From assembly GCF_010668395.1 (NCBI RefSeq), contig NZ_WUEY01000021.1, positions 43,901 through 107,900 on the forward strand: a stretch of DNA of 64,000 nt, in the 5' to 3' direction. Every line of letters begins with the position of its first letter. The stretch's first letter is position 1. The DNA comes from Martinezella lusitana. GTDB taxonomy: Bacteria; Pseudomonadota; Alphaproteobacteria; Rhizobiales; Rhizobiaceae. Below are positions 1-8,501 of this stretch, piece after piece. The notes beneath the pieces were generated by a model that had not been told where the DNA came from, did no database searches, and worked only from the letters and a program-made list of their open reading frames with translations. Made by a program: the position numbers and the translations under genes.

Positions 1-126
1 GAGCGCCCCGCCGATCATATCCGCCTGGTCATGGTGACAGGCGGAACAGGCGCATCGACCGGCTTCGCCCTGGGCGAACAGGTGGTCGACGATCTCTATG
101 CCTCAACATCTCGGTCTTGGGAGTGA
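1..126 (+). CDS. C-terminal end of a probable FAD-dependent oxidoreductase (phosphonate-associated), partial
   Basis: An open frame runs from the first base to a TGA at 124-126 and encodes the last 41 residues of a protein whose start lies outside the window. The visible piece contains a glycine-rich VTGGTGAST segment followed by an amphipathic helix (GFALGEQVVDDLYA). This resembles the C-terminal FAD-closing segment of amine/glycine-oxidase-like flavoproteins, and a subgroup of these is known to sit beside phosphonatase genes. The frame touches the ribosome-binding region of the downstream phnX, so the two are probably cotranscribed. The family call is an inference from a short tail and from context; only the existence of a coding end is directly visible. 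Confidence 0.4.
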   Translation, partial: ERPADHIRLVMVTGGTGASTGFALGEQVVDDLYASTSRSWE

Positions 127-131
127 AACCA

Positions 132-935
132 GTGAGCCAATTGAAAGCCGTTGTATTCGACTGGGCGGGGACGGTCATCGACTTCGGATCCTTCGCCCCC
201 ATGGGTGTCTTCGTCGAGGCGTTCAGCCGCTTCGGCATCGAGGTCACGATCGCCGAAGCGCGCGAGCCGATGGGTCGGCCGAAATGGGACCATGTCGATG
301 CCATGCTGAGGCAGCCGCGCATTAGGGAGCTGTGGGCGGCGCGTCACGGCAGGGCGCCGACGGCGGCGGATGTCGATGCCATCTATGAGGTCTTCGTTCC
401 GATGAACGAAGAGGTGGTTCACAAGTTCGCCGATCTGGTGCCCGGCACGACCGGCGTCGTGGCATCGCTGCGTCAGCGCGGAATGAAGATCGGCTCCACG
501 ACGGGTTACACCCGCTCGATCATGGAGCGCGTCCTGCCGCTTGCCAGGGAGCAGGGCTATGAGGTCGATAATCTCGTCTGCGCGGGAGACCTGCCGCATG
601 GCCGGCCGACGCCGATGAACATGTACAAATGCTTTCTCGATCTCGATGTCTGGCCGGCGCATGCGGTGGTCAAGGTGGACGATACCGGCGTCGGCATCGA
701 CGAGGGTGTCGCGGCCGGCTGCTGGACGGTTGGCGTCGCCCTGAGCGGCAACGAGGCAGGACTGACCCCGCAGGACGTCGCCGCCATGGCCCCGGATGCG
801 CTCGCCAAGGTCCGCGAGCGCGCAGCCGCCGCGCTGAAGGCACAGGGGGCGCATTACATCATCGATACCGTTGCCGATCTGATGCCTGTGATCGATGATA
901 TCGAACGGCGTCTCGCGGCCGGCGAACGGCCGTAA
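132..935 (+). CDS. phnX: Phosphonoacetaldehyde hydrolase (phosphonatase)
   Basis: A HAD-superfamily enzyme of 267 residues that cleaves the C-P bond of phosphonoacetaldehyde to acetaldehyde and phosphate, the second step of 2-aminoethylphosphonate use in the cytoplasm. The nucleophile motif FDWAGT places Asp at residue 10. REPMGRPKWDH carries the Schiff-base Lys at residue 51, a phosphonatase hallmark. GRPTPMNMYK and KVDDTGVGIDEGVAAG complete the HAD core. Length is normal for the family. I chose GTG 132 because GGGAG lies at 119-123 with good spacing. GTG 123 (overlapping the upstream stop) and TTG 117 are in-frame alternatives that would add 3 or 5 residues. The neighbouring truncated flavoprotein fits a phosphonate operon entering from the left. 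Confidence 0.92.
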   Translation: MSQLKAVVFDWAGTVIDFGSFAPMGVFVEAFSRFGIEVTIAEAREPMGRPKWDHVDAMLRQPRIRELWAARHGRAPTAADVDAIYEVFVPMNEEVVHKFADLVPGTTGVVASLRQRGMKIGSTTGYTRSIMERVLPLAREQGYEVDNLVCAGDLPHGRPTPMNMYKCFLDLDVWPAHAVVKVDDTGVGIDEGVAAGCWTVGVALSGNEAGLTPQDVAAMAPDALAKVRERAAAALKAQGAHYIIDTVADLMPVIDDIERRLAAGERP

Positions 936-957
936 TCCGGCTGATCTTTGAGCGGTG

Positions 958-976
958 GTGCCGGCTGCTCCGGCAC
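958..976. terminator. Hairpin between convergent phnX and ROK genes
   Basis: Perfect 7-bp stem GTGCCGG/CCGGCAC with a CTGCT loop, lying between the stop codons of two convergent genes. There is no clear T tract, so a bidirectional terminator role is inferred from position. Confidence 0.5.
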
Positions 977-978
977 TA

Positions 979-2241
979 TCAGCGCCCCGCTATTATTCCC
1001 ACGCGCGAGATATCGAACGTATGGTGATGCGCTATCGAGGCGGCGCCGATGGCGCCCTCGTAGGATCCGAGCGTTGACAGCATCAAGGTCGGGGCAGGGA
1101 TGCCGGTCACGATGCCTCGGCCTATCCCCTCGGAAATCCGGTCGATTGCCGCCTCGGCCAGTTTGGCAAGCGGCCCTCCCAGAAAGACGACGCTCGGATT
1201 GTAGAGGTTGACCAGCGATACGAGGCCCAGAACGAGCCAGTGAACGAATGAATCGATCGTCTCAATGGCGCGGCCATCGCCACCGCGCGCAGCCTCGACG
1301 ATGTGTTCGGGAAGCTGCGTGAGCTCGATGCCGGAAAGGTCCGAGGTCTCCAGAAATTGTTGCGCGATGGCGGAAAGGCCGATCCTGCTTTCCAGGCAGC
1401 CCCTGTTTCCGCATCCGCACAAGGGGCCGTCCTCCGAAAGGCGAAGATGGCCGAACTCGCCGGCCGTGCCGTTTGCGCCCCTCAACAGCCGTCCGTCGAC
1501 GACAACAGCGCCGCCACAACCTGCATCGAGCTTCAGGAAGAGGCTGCAGGTATTCGGTAGCGACGGATCGGTATAGACGCAGCCAAAGGCTCCGGCATTG
1601 GCATCGTTCTCGATGAACAGCGGCAGGTCGATCGCTTCGGAGAGAAGGGCGGGAAAATCGACATTGCGCCAGCCGACGATCGGCAGGTTCACGACGAAAC
1701 CGTCGGAGCGGACGATGCCGGGGAATGCGATCCCGACGCCCTTGAGACTGTCCCTGTAGATCGGATCGCGCCTGAGCTTGCCGACCCGCCGCGCAATTTC
1801 GCCGGCGACCTGATCGGGAGACATCCGGTCGTGGAATGGCATCTCGCTTGAATCCACCACGGTCGCGGCCAGGTCCAGCAAGGCAAAACGAAGCACATCG
1901 ACACCGACCTCGACGCCGAAAAAGAAGGCGCCATCCGTGTTGAGAGCGACGCTGGTTGCAGGCCGGCCTGGCTCGCGATTGGCAGGCCGTCCGGGATTGG
2001 GCGACAGCTCGATATCCCGAACGAGCCCTCGTTCGATAAGGCTATTGACCAGGCGGGTCACGGTTGCCGGCGTCACGGAAAGATAACGGGCAATCTCGAT
2101 GCGGCTGGCCTGCCCCTGAATGCGAAGCATGGTCAGAATGCTCAGCTCGTTCAGATATTTCGCTATCGTCTGATCCGCCAAGGCTTCACCATCCAATCTC
2201 ACAATGCACGCAAGCCTATAGCACATGCCACCTCTTGCCAT
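979..2241 (-). CDS. ROK-family transcriptional regulator (NagC/XylR type)
   Basis: A sugar-responsive DNA-binding protein of about 420 residues. A winged helix-turn-helix occupies roughly residues 30-85 (helix with SVTPATVTRLVNSL). It is followed by a ROK domain with ENDANAGAFG, GANGTAGEFGHLRL and the zinc-site motif CGCGNRGCLES. The ATP phosphate-binding Asp of ROK kinases is replaced (EVGVDVLR), which fits a regulator and not a sugar kinase. A short GRPA motif is repeated at the linker (GRPANREPGRPA). Start ATG 2241 has GGAGG four bases upstream; ATG 2226 also has a usable site, and the longer open frame upstream looks non-coding. It diverges from the MEKHLA gene and is not obviously linked to a sugar operon here, so its target is unknown. 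Confidence 0.88.
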   Translation of the reverse strand: MARGGMCYRLACIVRLDGEALADQTIAKYLNELSILTMLRIQGQASRIEIARYLSVTPATVTRLVNSLIERGLVRDIELSPNPGRPANREPGRPATSVALNTDGAFFFGVEVGVDVLRFALLDLAATVVDSSEMPFHDRMSPDQVAGEIARRVGKLRRDPIYRDSLKGVGIAFPGIVRSDGFVVNLPIVGWRNVDFPALLSEAIDLPLFIENDANAGAFGCVYTDPSLPNTCSLFLKLDAGCGGAVVVDGRLLRGANGTAGEFGHLRLSEDGPLCGCGNRGCLESRIGLSAIAQQFLETSDLSGIELTQLPEHIVEAARGGDGRAIETIDSFVHWLVLGLVSLVNLYNPSVVFLGGPLAKLAEAAIDRISEGIGRGIVTGIPAPTLMLSTLGSYEGAIGAASIAHHHTFDISRVGIIAGR

Positions 2242-2359
2242 AGAGCCTCCGGTTGCCGATGGACGGTCGGGAAAGTCGTCGTTCCGCAGCTTTTGATCTC
2301 CCCGGCAATTTGATAGGGATCGTTCCGGCCGATGCGCAGAATGAGCAGGATGAGAACGG

Positions 2360-2830
2360 ATGACGGATAGACCTGAAAGCAATGCCGTGGATTTATCGCG
2401 CGACGAAGCGTTCTTCGACCTTTTGACGGGCAGTTTTCGTCGTGTCGTCGGCGTTGACCTTGTTGGCGATGGGCGGGGGGCCGGCTGGCTCTATCGCGAG
2501 GCGCCTTTCGTGGTCGTCGCCCACAATACGGAGGCCGATCCGCGTTTCGTCTATGCCAACAGAGCTGCGCAGGATTGTTTCGAATATCCATGGGAGGAGT
2601 TCGTGACGCTGCCTTCGCGCCTTTCGGCGGAGCTTCCCGATCGGGCGGAACGTCAGCGACTGCTGGATGCCGTGAAGCGCGATGGCTTCATTTCCGATTA
2701 TCGCGGGTTGAGGGTGGCAAAGTCCGGCCGGCGCTTCTGGATCGAGGACGGCATTGTCTGGCAACTTCTGGACCGGGACGGGAACTTGCGCGGACAGGCG
2801 GCGACGTTTTCCAGCTGGAAAGATGCCTAG
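2360..2830 (+). CDS. MEKHLA-domain (PAS-like) protein
   Basis: A small protein of 156 residues matching the MEKHLA domain, a PAS-related fold also found at the C-terminus of plant HD-ZIP III factors. The diagnostic region is present: FVYANRAAQDCFEYPWEEFVTLPSRLSAE, followed by the C-terminal RRFWIEDGIVWQLLD...GQAATF strand segment. No membrane segment, signal peptide or effector domain is visible, so it is a stand-alone cytoplasmic sensor-like module whose ligand is unknown. The ATG follows an AGGATGAG ribosome-binding site. It lies about 200 bases upstream of the peptide/nickel-type ABC importer in the same direction, so a link to that importer is possible but unproven. Confidence 0.85.
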   Translation: MTDRPESNAVDLSRDEAFFDLLTGSFRRVVGVDLVGDGRGAGWLYREAPFVVVAHNTEADPRFVYANRAAQDCFEYPWEEFVTLPSRLSAELPDRAERQRLLDAVKRDGFISDYRGLRVAKSGRRFWIEDGIVWQLLDRDGNLRGQAATFSSWKDA

Positions 2831-2893
2831 CCCGCCCGGCGATAACGATGATTTAGCCGGTGTCGGGAGATGCCCAAACCTCACGGGGAAATT

Positions 2894-2914
2894 TTTTCGC
2901 AAGAATCGCGAAAA
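2894..2914. promoter_or_regulatory. Inverted repeat upstream of the ABC importer
   Basis: TTTTCGC and GCGAAAA arms (7 bp) flank a 7-base loop, between the MEKHLA stop and the ABC substrate-binding protein start. It could be an operator for the importer or a weak terminator. There is no independent evidence for either. Confidence 0.3.
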
Positions 2915-3038
2915 GCTGGATCTATTTTGCCTGCATGCTCCCGAGGAGATTGTTAAATGCTTGCCGGTAGTTGGACCATGTCAGACACAGCGCATAACCA
3001 GAACGTCATATAGCAAAAGCATTTAAGGGAGCTCACCC

Positions 3039-4625
3039 ATGTCAATTATTGCCTCTCGTGCGAGGCTGCTCGGAACGGCCTTCGGCCTGGCACTTCTGTT
3101 GGGCACGTCGGCCGCCCGCGCAGAAACGCCGCCGAACGTGCTCGTGGTCGCGCAGTCGATCGATGATGCCGTCAGTTTCGATCCGGCCGAAGGCTTCGAG
3201 CTGACGACCGTCCAGTCTTTCAACAATCTCTACCAGCGTCTCGTCCAGTCGAACCGCGAAGACGGCACGAAGATCGAGCCGGCGCTGGCGGCCTCCTGGG
3301 CTGCCGGCAGCGATGGTCGCAGCCTGACCTTCGAGCTTTCCGACGCCAAGTTCTCCTCCGGCAATCCGGTCCGCCCCGAAGACGTGATCTTTTCGCTGAC
3401 GCGCGCCGTCAAGCTCAACAAGTCTCCGGCCTTCATCCTCAACGAGCTGGGCTGGAAGGCCGACAACGTCGATGCCGCCGTTACCAAGGTGGACGACAAG
3501 CATGTGAAGCTCACCTGGTCGGCCGATGTCGGTTCCGGGTTCGCCCTGTCGCTGCTGACTGCGCCGATCGCCTCGGTCGTCGATGAAAAGACCGTCGAGC
3601 CGCAGGCGAAGGATGGCGATTTCGGCAATGGCTGGCTGAAGACGAACTCGGCCGGAAGCGGCGCCTACACGATCGCAACCTATACCCCGCACGAAGCACT
3701 GGTGCTGCAGGCCAATGCCAGCTCCAGCGACAAGCCGAAGCTCGACAGCGTCATTATCCGCAATGTCCCGGATGTCGGCGCTCGCCGCCTTCTCGTCGAG
3801 CAGGGTGATGCCGATATCGCGCGCGGCCTCTCGGCCGACCAGATCGAGGCGCTGAAGACCAAGAGCGGGGTCAAGGTTCTCTCGGTGCCCTCAGCGCGTA
3901 CCGACTATATCCTGCTCAACACCAAGGCCAATCCGACGCTGGGCAATCCCGCCTTCTGGGAGGCGGCGCGCTATCTCGTCGATTATGACGGTATCGCCAA
4001 GAACCTGCTGCGCGGCCAGAGCACGGTGCATCAGGCCTTCCTGCCGGTCGGCTTCCCCGGCGCGCTGACGGATACGCCCTTCAAGCTCGATGTGGAGAAG
4101 GCGAAGAAGATCCTGGCCGACGCCGGCATCAAGACGCCCTTCAAGGTCGAATTCATCGTCTTCAACGACCAGCCGTTCCTGTCGATCGCGCAGTCGCTGC
4201 AGTCGAGCTTTGCGCAAGCTGGCATCACCTTGGACATCCAGCCAGGCGTCGCAAGCGATATCTATGCACGCGGCCGTTCCGGCAAGTTCGAGATGACGCT
4301 GCGCTACTGGATCCCGGACTATTTCGACCCGCATTCCAATGCCAGCGCCTTCGCCATCAACAAGGACAACTCCGCCAACACGGCTGCAAAATACGCCGGC
4401 TGGGTGATCCCCGAGCTGACGGACGAGACGCTTTCCGCCGTCAAGGAGCAGGATGCCGCCAAGCGCGTCGCCCTCTATCAGGATCTGCAAAAGAAGATCC
4501 AGGCAAGCTCCCCCTTCATCTTTATGCTTCAAGGCAACGATCAGGTCGTGCTAAGCGACAAGGTGAAGAACTATGCGCAGGGCCTGAATGCAGACCAGGT
4601 CTACTATGACAAGGTGGAGAAGTAA
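3039..4625 (+). CDS. ABC transporter substrate-binding protein, family 5 (peptide/opine/nickel)
   Basis: Periplasmic binding protein of 528 residues that delivers its ligand to the permeases encoded just downstream. A Sec signal peptide covers about residues 1-29 (charged start, LLGTAFGLALLLGTSAARA, AxA cleavage). The mature part has the SBP_bac_5 layout: FDPAEGF...NLYQRLVQ near the N-terminus, LAASWAAGSDGRSLTFEL and GAYTIATYTPHEALVL in the middle, YWIPDYFDPHSN near the C-terminus. The family takes oligopeptides, dipeptides, opines, glutathione or nickel chelates, and the ligand cannot be told from sequence. Its stop abuts the GTG start of the first permease, so it is the first gene of a five-gene operon. 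Confidence 0.93.
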   Translation: MSIIASRARLLGTAFGLALLLGTSAARAETPPNVLVVAQSIDDAVSFDPAEGFELTTVQSFNNLYQRLVQSNREDGTKIEPALAASWAAGSDGRSLTFELSDAKFSSGNPVRPEDVIFSLTRAVKLNKSPAFILNELGWKADNVDAAVTKVDDKHVKLTWSADVGSGFALSLLTAPIASVVDEKTVEPQAKDGDFGNGWLKTNSAGSGAYTIATYTPHEALVLQANASSSDKPKLDSVIIRNVPDVGARRLLVEQGDADIARGLSADQIEALKTKSGVKVLSVPSARTDYILLNTKANPTLGNPAFWEAARYLVDYDGIAKNLLRGQSTVHQAFLPVGFPGALTDTPFKLDVEKAKKILADAGIKTPFKVEFIVFNDQPFLSIAQSLQSSFAQAGITLDIQPGVASDIYARGRSGKFEMTLRYWIPDYFDPHSNASAFAINKDNSANTAAKYAGWVIPELTDETLSAVKEQDAAKRVALYQDLQKKIQASSPFIFMLQGNDQVVLSDKVKNYAQGLNADQVYYDKVEK

Positions 4626-5708
4626 GTGCCGCAAGCGGCAAGCCAATCCGATGCCGACATGACCAACTCCCGCCAGATGAAAGCCTGGCGGGAGTTGTCT
4701 TTCGTAAGGTCGTTTCTTTCCTGGGCATGGTCCTTTGCGCTGACGCTCTTCGGGCTTGCGCTGGTGACTTTTGCGCTGACGCGCCTGTCGCCGATCGATC
4801 CCGCGCTGCAGATGGTCGGCGACCACGCCAGCCAATCGACCTATGAACAGGCCCGCGCCGAACTCGGGCTCGATCAGCCGCTGCCGATACAGTTTCTTCG
4901 CTATATCGAAACAGCAGCGTCCGGGAATTTCGGTCAATCGACCTCGACCGGCCAGCCGGTCGCCAAGGATATCGCGCGCACCTTTCCGGCGACGATCGAA
5001 CTCGCAACGGCGGCGATCATCATGGGCTCCGTCATCGGATTGGCGCTCGGCATCGCTGCTGCCATGCGGCAGGGCACATGGCTCGACGGCGCGGCGCGGC
5101 TCATCTCTCTTCTCGGCTATTCCGTGCCGATCTTCTGGCTCGGCCTGCTGATGCTCCTCTTCTTTTATGCGCGCCTGCATTGGGCGCCGGGACCGGGCCG
5201 GGCGGATGTCGTCTTTCAATATACGGTCAAGTCCGTCACCGGTTTTGCGCTGATCGATGCATGGCTTTCCGGCAAGCAGGGCGCTTTTCGCGACGCGCTG
5301 GCGCATCTGGCGCTGCCGGCGACCGTGCTTGCCTTTCACGCGCTCGCGGCCATTTCACGGCTCACGCGGGCTTCGATCCTGACGGAACTCGGCCAGGAAT
5401 ATGTGACCACCGCCCGGGCCAAGGGCGCAAGCCTTTCCCGCATCGTCTTTGCGCATGTCATGCCGAATATATCCGGAACGCTTCTGATCGTGATTGCCCT
5501 TTCCTATGCCAGCCTGCTTGAAGGCGCCGTGCTCACCGAAACCGTATTCGCCTGGCCCGGTATCGGCCGCTATCTGACGACCGCGATGTTTGCCGGCGAT
5601 ATGCCGGCGATCCTTGGGGGAACCCTTGTGGTCGGCGCGTCCTTCGTGCTGCTCAATGCACTGACCGATCTCGGCGTCGCACGGCTTGAGGCGGGGAAGA
5701 CGCGGTGA
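4626..5708 (+). CDS. ABC transporter permease, DppB/NikB-like
   Basis: First inner-membrane permease of the importer, 360 residues, with about six membrane helices. The N-terminal helix after a short cytoplasmic leader (SFALTLFGLALVTFALTRLSPIDP) is typical of DppB-type subunits, as is the EAA loop (EYVTTARAKGASLSRIVFAHVMPN) that contacts the ATPase. The GTG start directly follows the upstream stop and has GGAG six bases before it; ATG 4659 and ATG 4677 are later in-frame options, so the first 11-17 residues are uncertain. It overlaps the next permease by four bases (GTGA), which implies translational coupling. Confidence 0.92.
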   Translation: MPQAASQSDADMTNSRQMKAWRELSFVRSFLSWAWSFALTLFGLALVTFALTRLSPIDPALQMVGDHASQSTYEQARAELGLDQPLPIQFLRYIETAASGNFGQSTSTGQPVAKDIARTFPATIELATAAIIMGSVIGLALGIAAAMRQGTWLDGAARLISLLGYSVPIFWLGLLMLLFFYARLHWAPGPGRADVVFQYTVKSVTGFALIDAWLSGKQGAFRDALAHLALPATVLAFHALAAISRLTRASILTELGQEYVTTARAKGASLSRIVFAHVMPNISGTLLIVIALSYASLLEGAVLTETVFAWPGIGRYLTTAMFAGDMPAILGGTLVVGASFVLLNALTDLGVARLEAGKTR

Positions 5709-6562
5709 GTGCCATCGTTCACCATCCGCTCGACGGACCGTCCTTCCTGCGGCGTCTGCTGCGCTCGCCCTCCGCAGCCGCCGGCAGCGCAGTCGTCGTC
5801 TTCATCCTTGCCGTCGCGCTGCTCGCGCCGTTGATTGCGCCATACGATCCCAACCTGCAGGAGACGGCCAACCGGCTGATGCCGCCGAGCGTGGCCCACT
5901 GGTTCGGTACGGATGGCTTCGGTCGCGATCTGCTGTCGCGCATGATCTACGGCGCGCGTCCGACCCTGCTCCTGCTGCTGTTCGTCGTTCTCCTCATGGC
6001 TCCCCTCGGCATCGTCGTCGGTATCCTTGCCGGCTTTTTCGGCGGGATCACCGAGCGCATCCTGATGCGCATCACCGATGTCGTCATGTCCTTCCCGCGG
6101 CTGCTGCTTGCCTTTGCCTTCGTCGCGATCATGGGGCCGGGTTTGATCAACGGCGCTCTGGCGCTCTCTCTCACCAGCTGGCCCGCCTATGCGCGCCAGG
6201 CGCGTGTGGAGACGGCAGCGCTTCGCCGGAGCGATTATCTGGCCGCCGCCGAAATGGTCGGCATCAGAGGTATCCGGCTGCTTTATGGGCATGTGCTGCC
6301 TTTGGTGCTGCCATCGGCGATCATTCGCCTGGCTCTCGATCTCTCGGGCATCATTCTCGCCGCGGCCGGGCTGGGTTTCCTCGGCCTCGGTGTTCGTCCG
6401 CCGACCGCCGAATGGGGCGCGATGGTCTCGGAGGGCACGCAGGTCATCTTCGATCAATGGTGGGTGGCGGCCGTGCCGGGCTTTGCCATTCTCATCACCT
6501 CGCTCGCCTTCAACCTTTTGGCTGACGGCCTGCGCGATATACTGGATCCGCGTCATGGCTGA
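5705..6562 (+). CDS. ABC transporter permease, DppC/NikC-like
   Basis: Second permease of the importer, 285 residues. It starts with the usual cytoplasmic stretch and one helix (SAVVVFILAVALLAPLIAPYDP), has the conserved HWFGTDGFGRDLLSRMIYGAR segment of DppC proteins, and carries an EAA loop (YLAAAEMVGIRGIRLLYGHVLP). The start is GTG 5705, overlapping the preceding stop. Its last eight bases overlap the start of the first ATPase gene. Confidence 0.92.
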   Translation: MSAIVHHPLDGPSFLRRLLRSPSAAAGSAVVVFILAVALLAPLIAPYDPNLQETANRLMPPSVAHWFGTDGFGRDLLSRMIYGARPTLLLLLFVVLLMAPLGIVVGILAGFFGGITERILMRITDVVMSFPRLLLAFAFVAIMGPGLINGALALSLTSWPAYARQARVETAALRRSDYLAAAEMVGIRGIRLLYGHVLPLVLPSAIIRLALDLSGIILAAAGLGFLGLGVRPPTAEWGAMVSEGTQVIFDQWWVAAVPGFAILITSLAFNLLADGLRDILDPRHG

Positions 6563-7379
6563 GCCGCTGCTCTCCGTTCAGGACCTGTCGGTTTCGTTTC
6601 CCTCCGCGGCGGGCATGGTGCGCGTCGTCGACGGTATCGGTTTTTCGGTCGATCGCGAGATCGTCGCCCTCGTCGGCGAATCCGGCTCCGGCAAGTCGAT
6701 GACGGGGCGGGCGATCATGGGGCTGCTGCCGCACCATGCGCAGATGCGGGCCGCGCGCCTGTCCTTCGGAGGCCAGGACCTCCTCTCGTTGCCGGCGTCC
6801 GGCTGGAATGCGCTTCGAGGCAACGGCATAGGCCTCATCCTCCAGGATCCGAAATATTCGCTCAATCCCGCACACAAAGTCGGCCGGCAGGTCGAGGAAA
6901 CATTGCTGCTGCATACGCGCCTTTCGGGCGCTGAGCGACGCGAACAGGCGCTCGACATGCTTCATAAGGTCGGCCTTCCCGATCCGAAGCGGGTCTACTC
7001 GAGCTATCCGGCCGCGCTGTCAGGCGGCATGGGGCAGCGCGTGATGATCGCGGCGATGCTGATCAACCGTCCGAAGCTGCTGATCGCGGATGAACCGACA
7101 TCCGCGCTCGACCGTGAGCTTCAGAGCCAGATCCTGGCGCTGCTGCGTTCCTTGACCGAGGAATTCGGCATGGGTCTGCTGCTCATCAGCCACGATCTGC
7201 AGCAGGTGGCGCAGTTTGCCGACAGGGCCGTCGTCATGCGCGGCGGCCGCATCGAGGAGGAGCTGGCGTCGGCCGATCTTGCCAATGCGCAGTCCGCCTA
7301 TACGCGTGCGCTGTGGGCGGCACGGCCATCGGCAAAGACCTACGGCACCCGTCTGCCGGTCTATGGAGCCGGGGCATGA
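6555..7379 (+). CDS. ABC transporter ATPase, DppD/OppD-like
   Basis: Cytoplasmic ATP-hydrolysing subunit of 274 residues. Walker A is GESGSGKS, the signature is LSGGMGQR, Walker B is LLIADEPTSALD and the switch is LLISHDLQQVAQ. It is shorter than typical DppD proteins (about 320-330 residues): after YTRALWAARPS little of the C-terminal oligopeptide-type extension remains. I set the start at ATG 6555, where MAEPLLSVQDLSVSF begins a standard ABC domain; the open frame continues far upstream but overlaps the permease gene in another frame. Confidence 0.93.
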   Translation: MAEPLLSVQDLSVSFPSAAGMVRVVDGIGFSVDREIVALVGESGSGKSMTGRAIMGLLPHHAQMRAARLSFGGQDLLSLPASGWNALRGNGIGLILQDPKYSLNPAHKVGRQVEETLLLHTRLSGAERREQALDMLHKVGLPDPKRVYSSYPAALSGGMGQRVMIAAMLINRPKLLIADEPTSALDRELQSQILALLRSLTEEFGMGLLLISHDLQQVAQFADRAVVMRGGRIEEELASADLANAQSAYTRALWAARPSAKTYGTRLPVYGAGA

Positions 7380-8080
7380 GTGCGCTTACTGTGTCTGATC
7401 TTTCCATCACCTTTTCCGGCGCCAGGAAGGCATTCACGGCCGTGCGCGGTGCGAGTTTCGATGTGGCAAGCGGCGAGACGTTCGGTCTGATAGGTCCCTC
7501 CGGCTGCGGCAAGACGACGGTGCTGCGCGCCATCGCCGGGCTGAATGTTCAATGGCAAGGCGGGATTTCCGTCTTCGGCGAGCCGCTCCAGCCGGGCAAG
7601 AAGATTGCAGGCTCGTTGCGCGACAACATCCAGATGGTGTTTCAGGATCCCTATTCTTCCCTGCATCCGCGCCACACGATCGCGCGCATTCTCGGCGAGC
7701 CCCTGTCCTTGCGGGGCGTGAAGGATGTTGACGCGCAGGTGCGGGCGGCTCTCGACCAGGTCGGCCTGGCAGGGGCGACGAGCCAGCGATATCCGCACCA
7801 ATTGTCCGGCGGCCAGCGGCAGCGCGTGGCCATTGCGCGCGTGCTACTATTGCGCCCGAAGCTGTTGCTGCTCGACGAACCGACATCCGCCCTCGATGTT
7901 TCGGTGCAGGCGGGCATTCTCAACCTTCTCAACGATTTGAAGGCGGCGCACGGAATGACCCTGGTGCTCGTCAGCCACGATCCGGGCGTCGTTGCCCATA
8001 TGTGCGACCGCGCCGCGATCATGGGCGGTGGGGTCATCACGCAGATCATGGATCGCGCAAGCTTGTCGAAGGCCGGCTAG
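7376..8080 (+). CDS. ABC transporter ATPase, DppF/OppF-like
   Basis: Second ATPase of the importer, 234 residues. Walker A is GPSGCGKTT, the signature is LSGGQRQRVAIARVL, Walker B is LLLLDEPTSALDVSVQ and the switch is LVSHDPGVV. The start ATG 7376 overlaps the preceding stop (ATGA). Like its partner it lacks a long C-terminal extension. Last gene of the operon 3039-8080, which encodes one binding protein, two permeases and two ATPases and is therefore complete. Confidence 0.93.
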   Translation: MSALTVSDLSITFSGARKAFTAVRGASFDVASGETFGLIGPSGCGKTTVLRAIAGLNVQWQGGISVFGEPLQPGKKIAGSLRDNIQMVFQDPYSSLHPRHTIARILGEPLSLRGVKDVDAQVRAALDQVGLAGATSQRYPHQLSGGQRQRVAIARVLLLRPKLLLLDEPTSALDVSVQAGILNLLNDLKAAHGMTLVLVSHDPGVVAHMCDRAAIMGGGVITQIMDRASLSKAG

Positions 8081-8135
8081 CGCCGGAAGCCCAGGAAAGC
8101 GATCGCCATTATCCTTTAGAGGCTGCAAAGCGGCG

Positions 8136-8501
8136 TCAGGCAGCCATGTGCTCGTGACGAAAAATCTCGAGTTGCGAGAGATGAATGGCTTCGTTGGCCG
8201 CCGCGGTACTGCCGACGAATTCGTCGATCAGGAATGCGATATGGCCGGCTGCCATTTTGACGATGGCAATCTGGCAGCCGTGCGAAGGGACGTTGCCCAG
8301 CATCGTTGCCAGATCGTATACCGGCACCAGCTCGCCGCGATATGACGTATGGCCGAGCGCATGGCACAGATCGGGGCTTCCGTGCAACGGACGCCAATTA
8401 TCCGCCCGCGCGACGATCGTTCCATCGATGAACGTGCACAACGTATTGTGGACACGCACGGCCATCGCTGCGCGACGGCGAAGAAAAGTTGACAGAGACA
8501 T
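8136..8501 (-). CDS. CheW-like domain protein, stand-alone
   Basis: A small protein of 121 residues from ATG 8501; an in-frame TTG at 8558 would make it 140. The middle has the CheW pattern: YRGELVPVYDLATMLG (RG-x-x-x-P-V-x-D-L), then IAIVKMAAGHIAFLIDEFVGS, where a standard CheW domain has its second sheet. CheW domains couple chemoreceptors to CheA, but no che gene, receptor or kinase lies in this window. It could be a diverged adaptor or a remnant of a longer signalling protein. The ribosome-binding site before ATG 8501 is weak. Confidence 0.55.
   Translation of the reverse strand: MSLSTFLRRRAAMAVRVHNTLCTFIDGTIVARADNWRPLHGSPDLCHALGHTSYRGELVPVYDLATMLGNVPSHGCQIAIVKMAAGHIAFLIDEFVGSTAAANEAIHLSQLEIFRHEHMAA

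Noticed and set aside
979..2241. ROK protein as a glucokinase-type enzyme
   Set aside because: It has an N-terminal winged helix and lacks the D-x-G-x-T phosphate-binding motif, so it is a regulator.
6189..6554. Upstream extension of the first peptide-importer ATPase frame
   Set aside because: It overlaps the DppC-like permease gene in another frame, is arginine-rich and low in ABC features; the ABC domain starts at ATG 6555.
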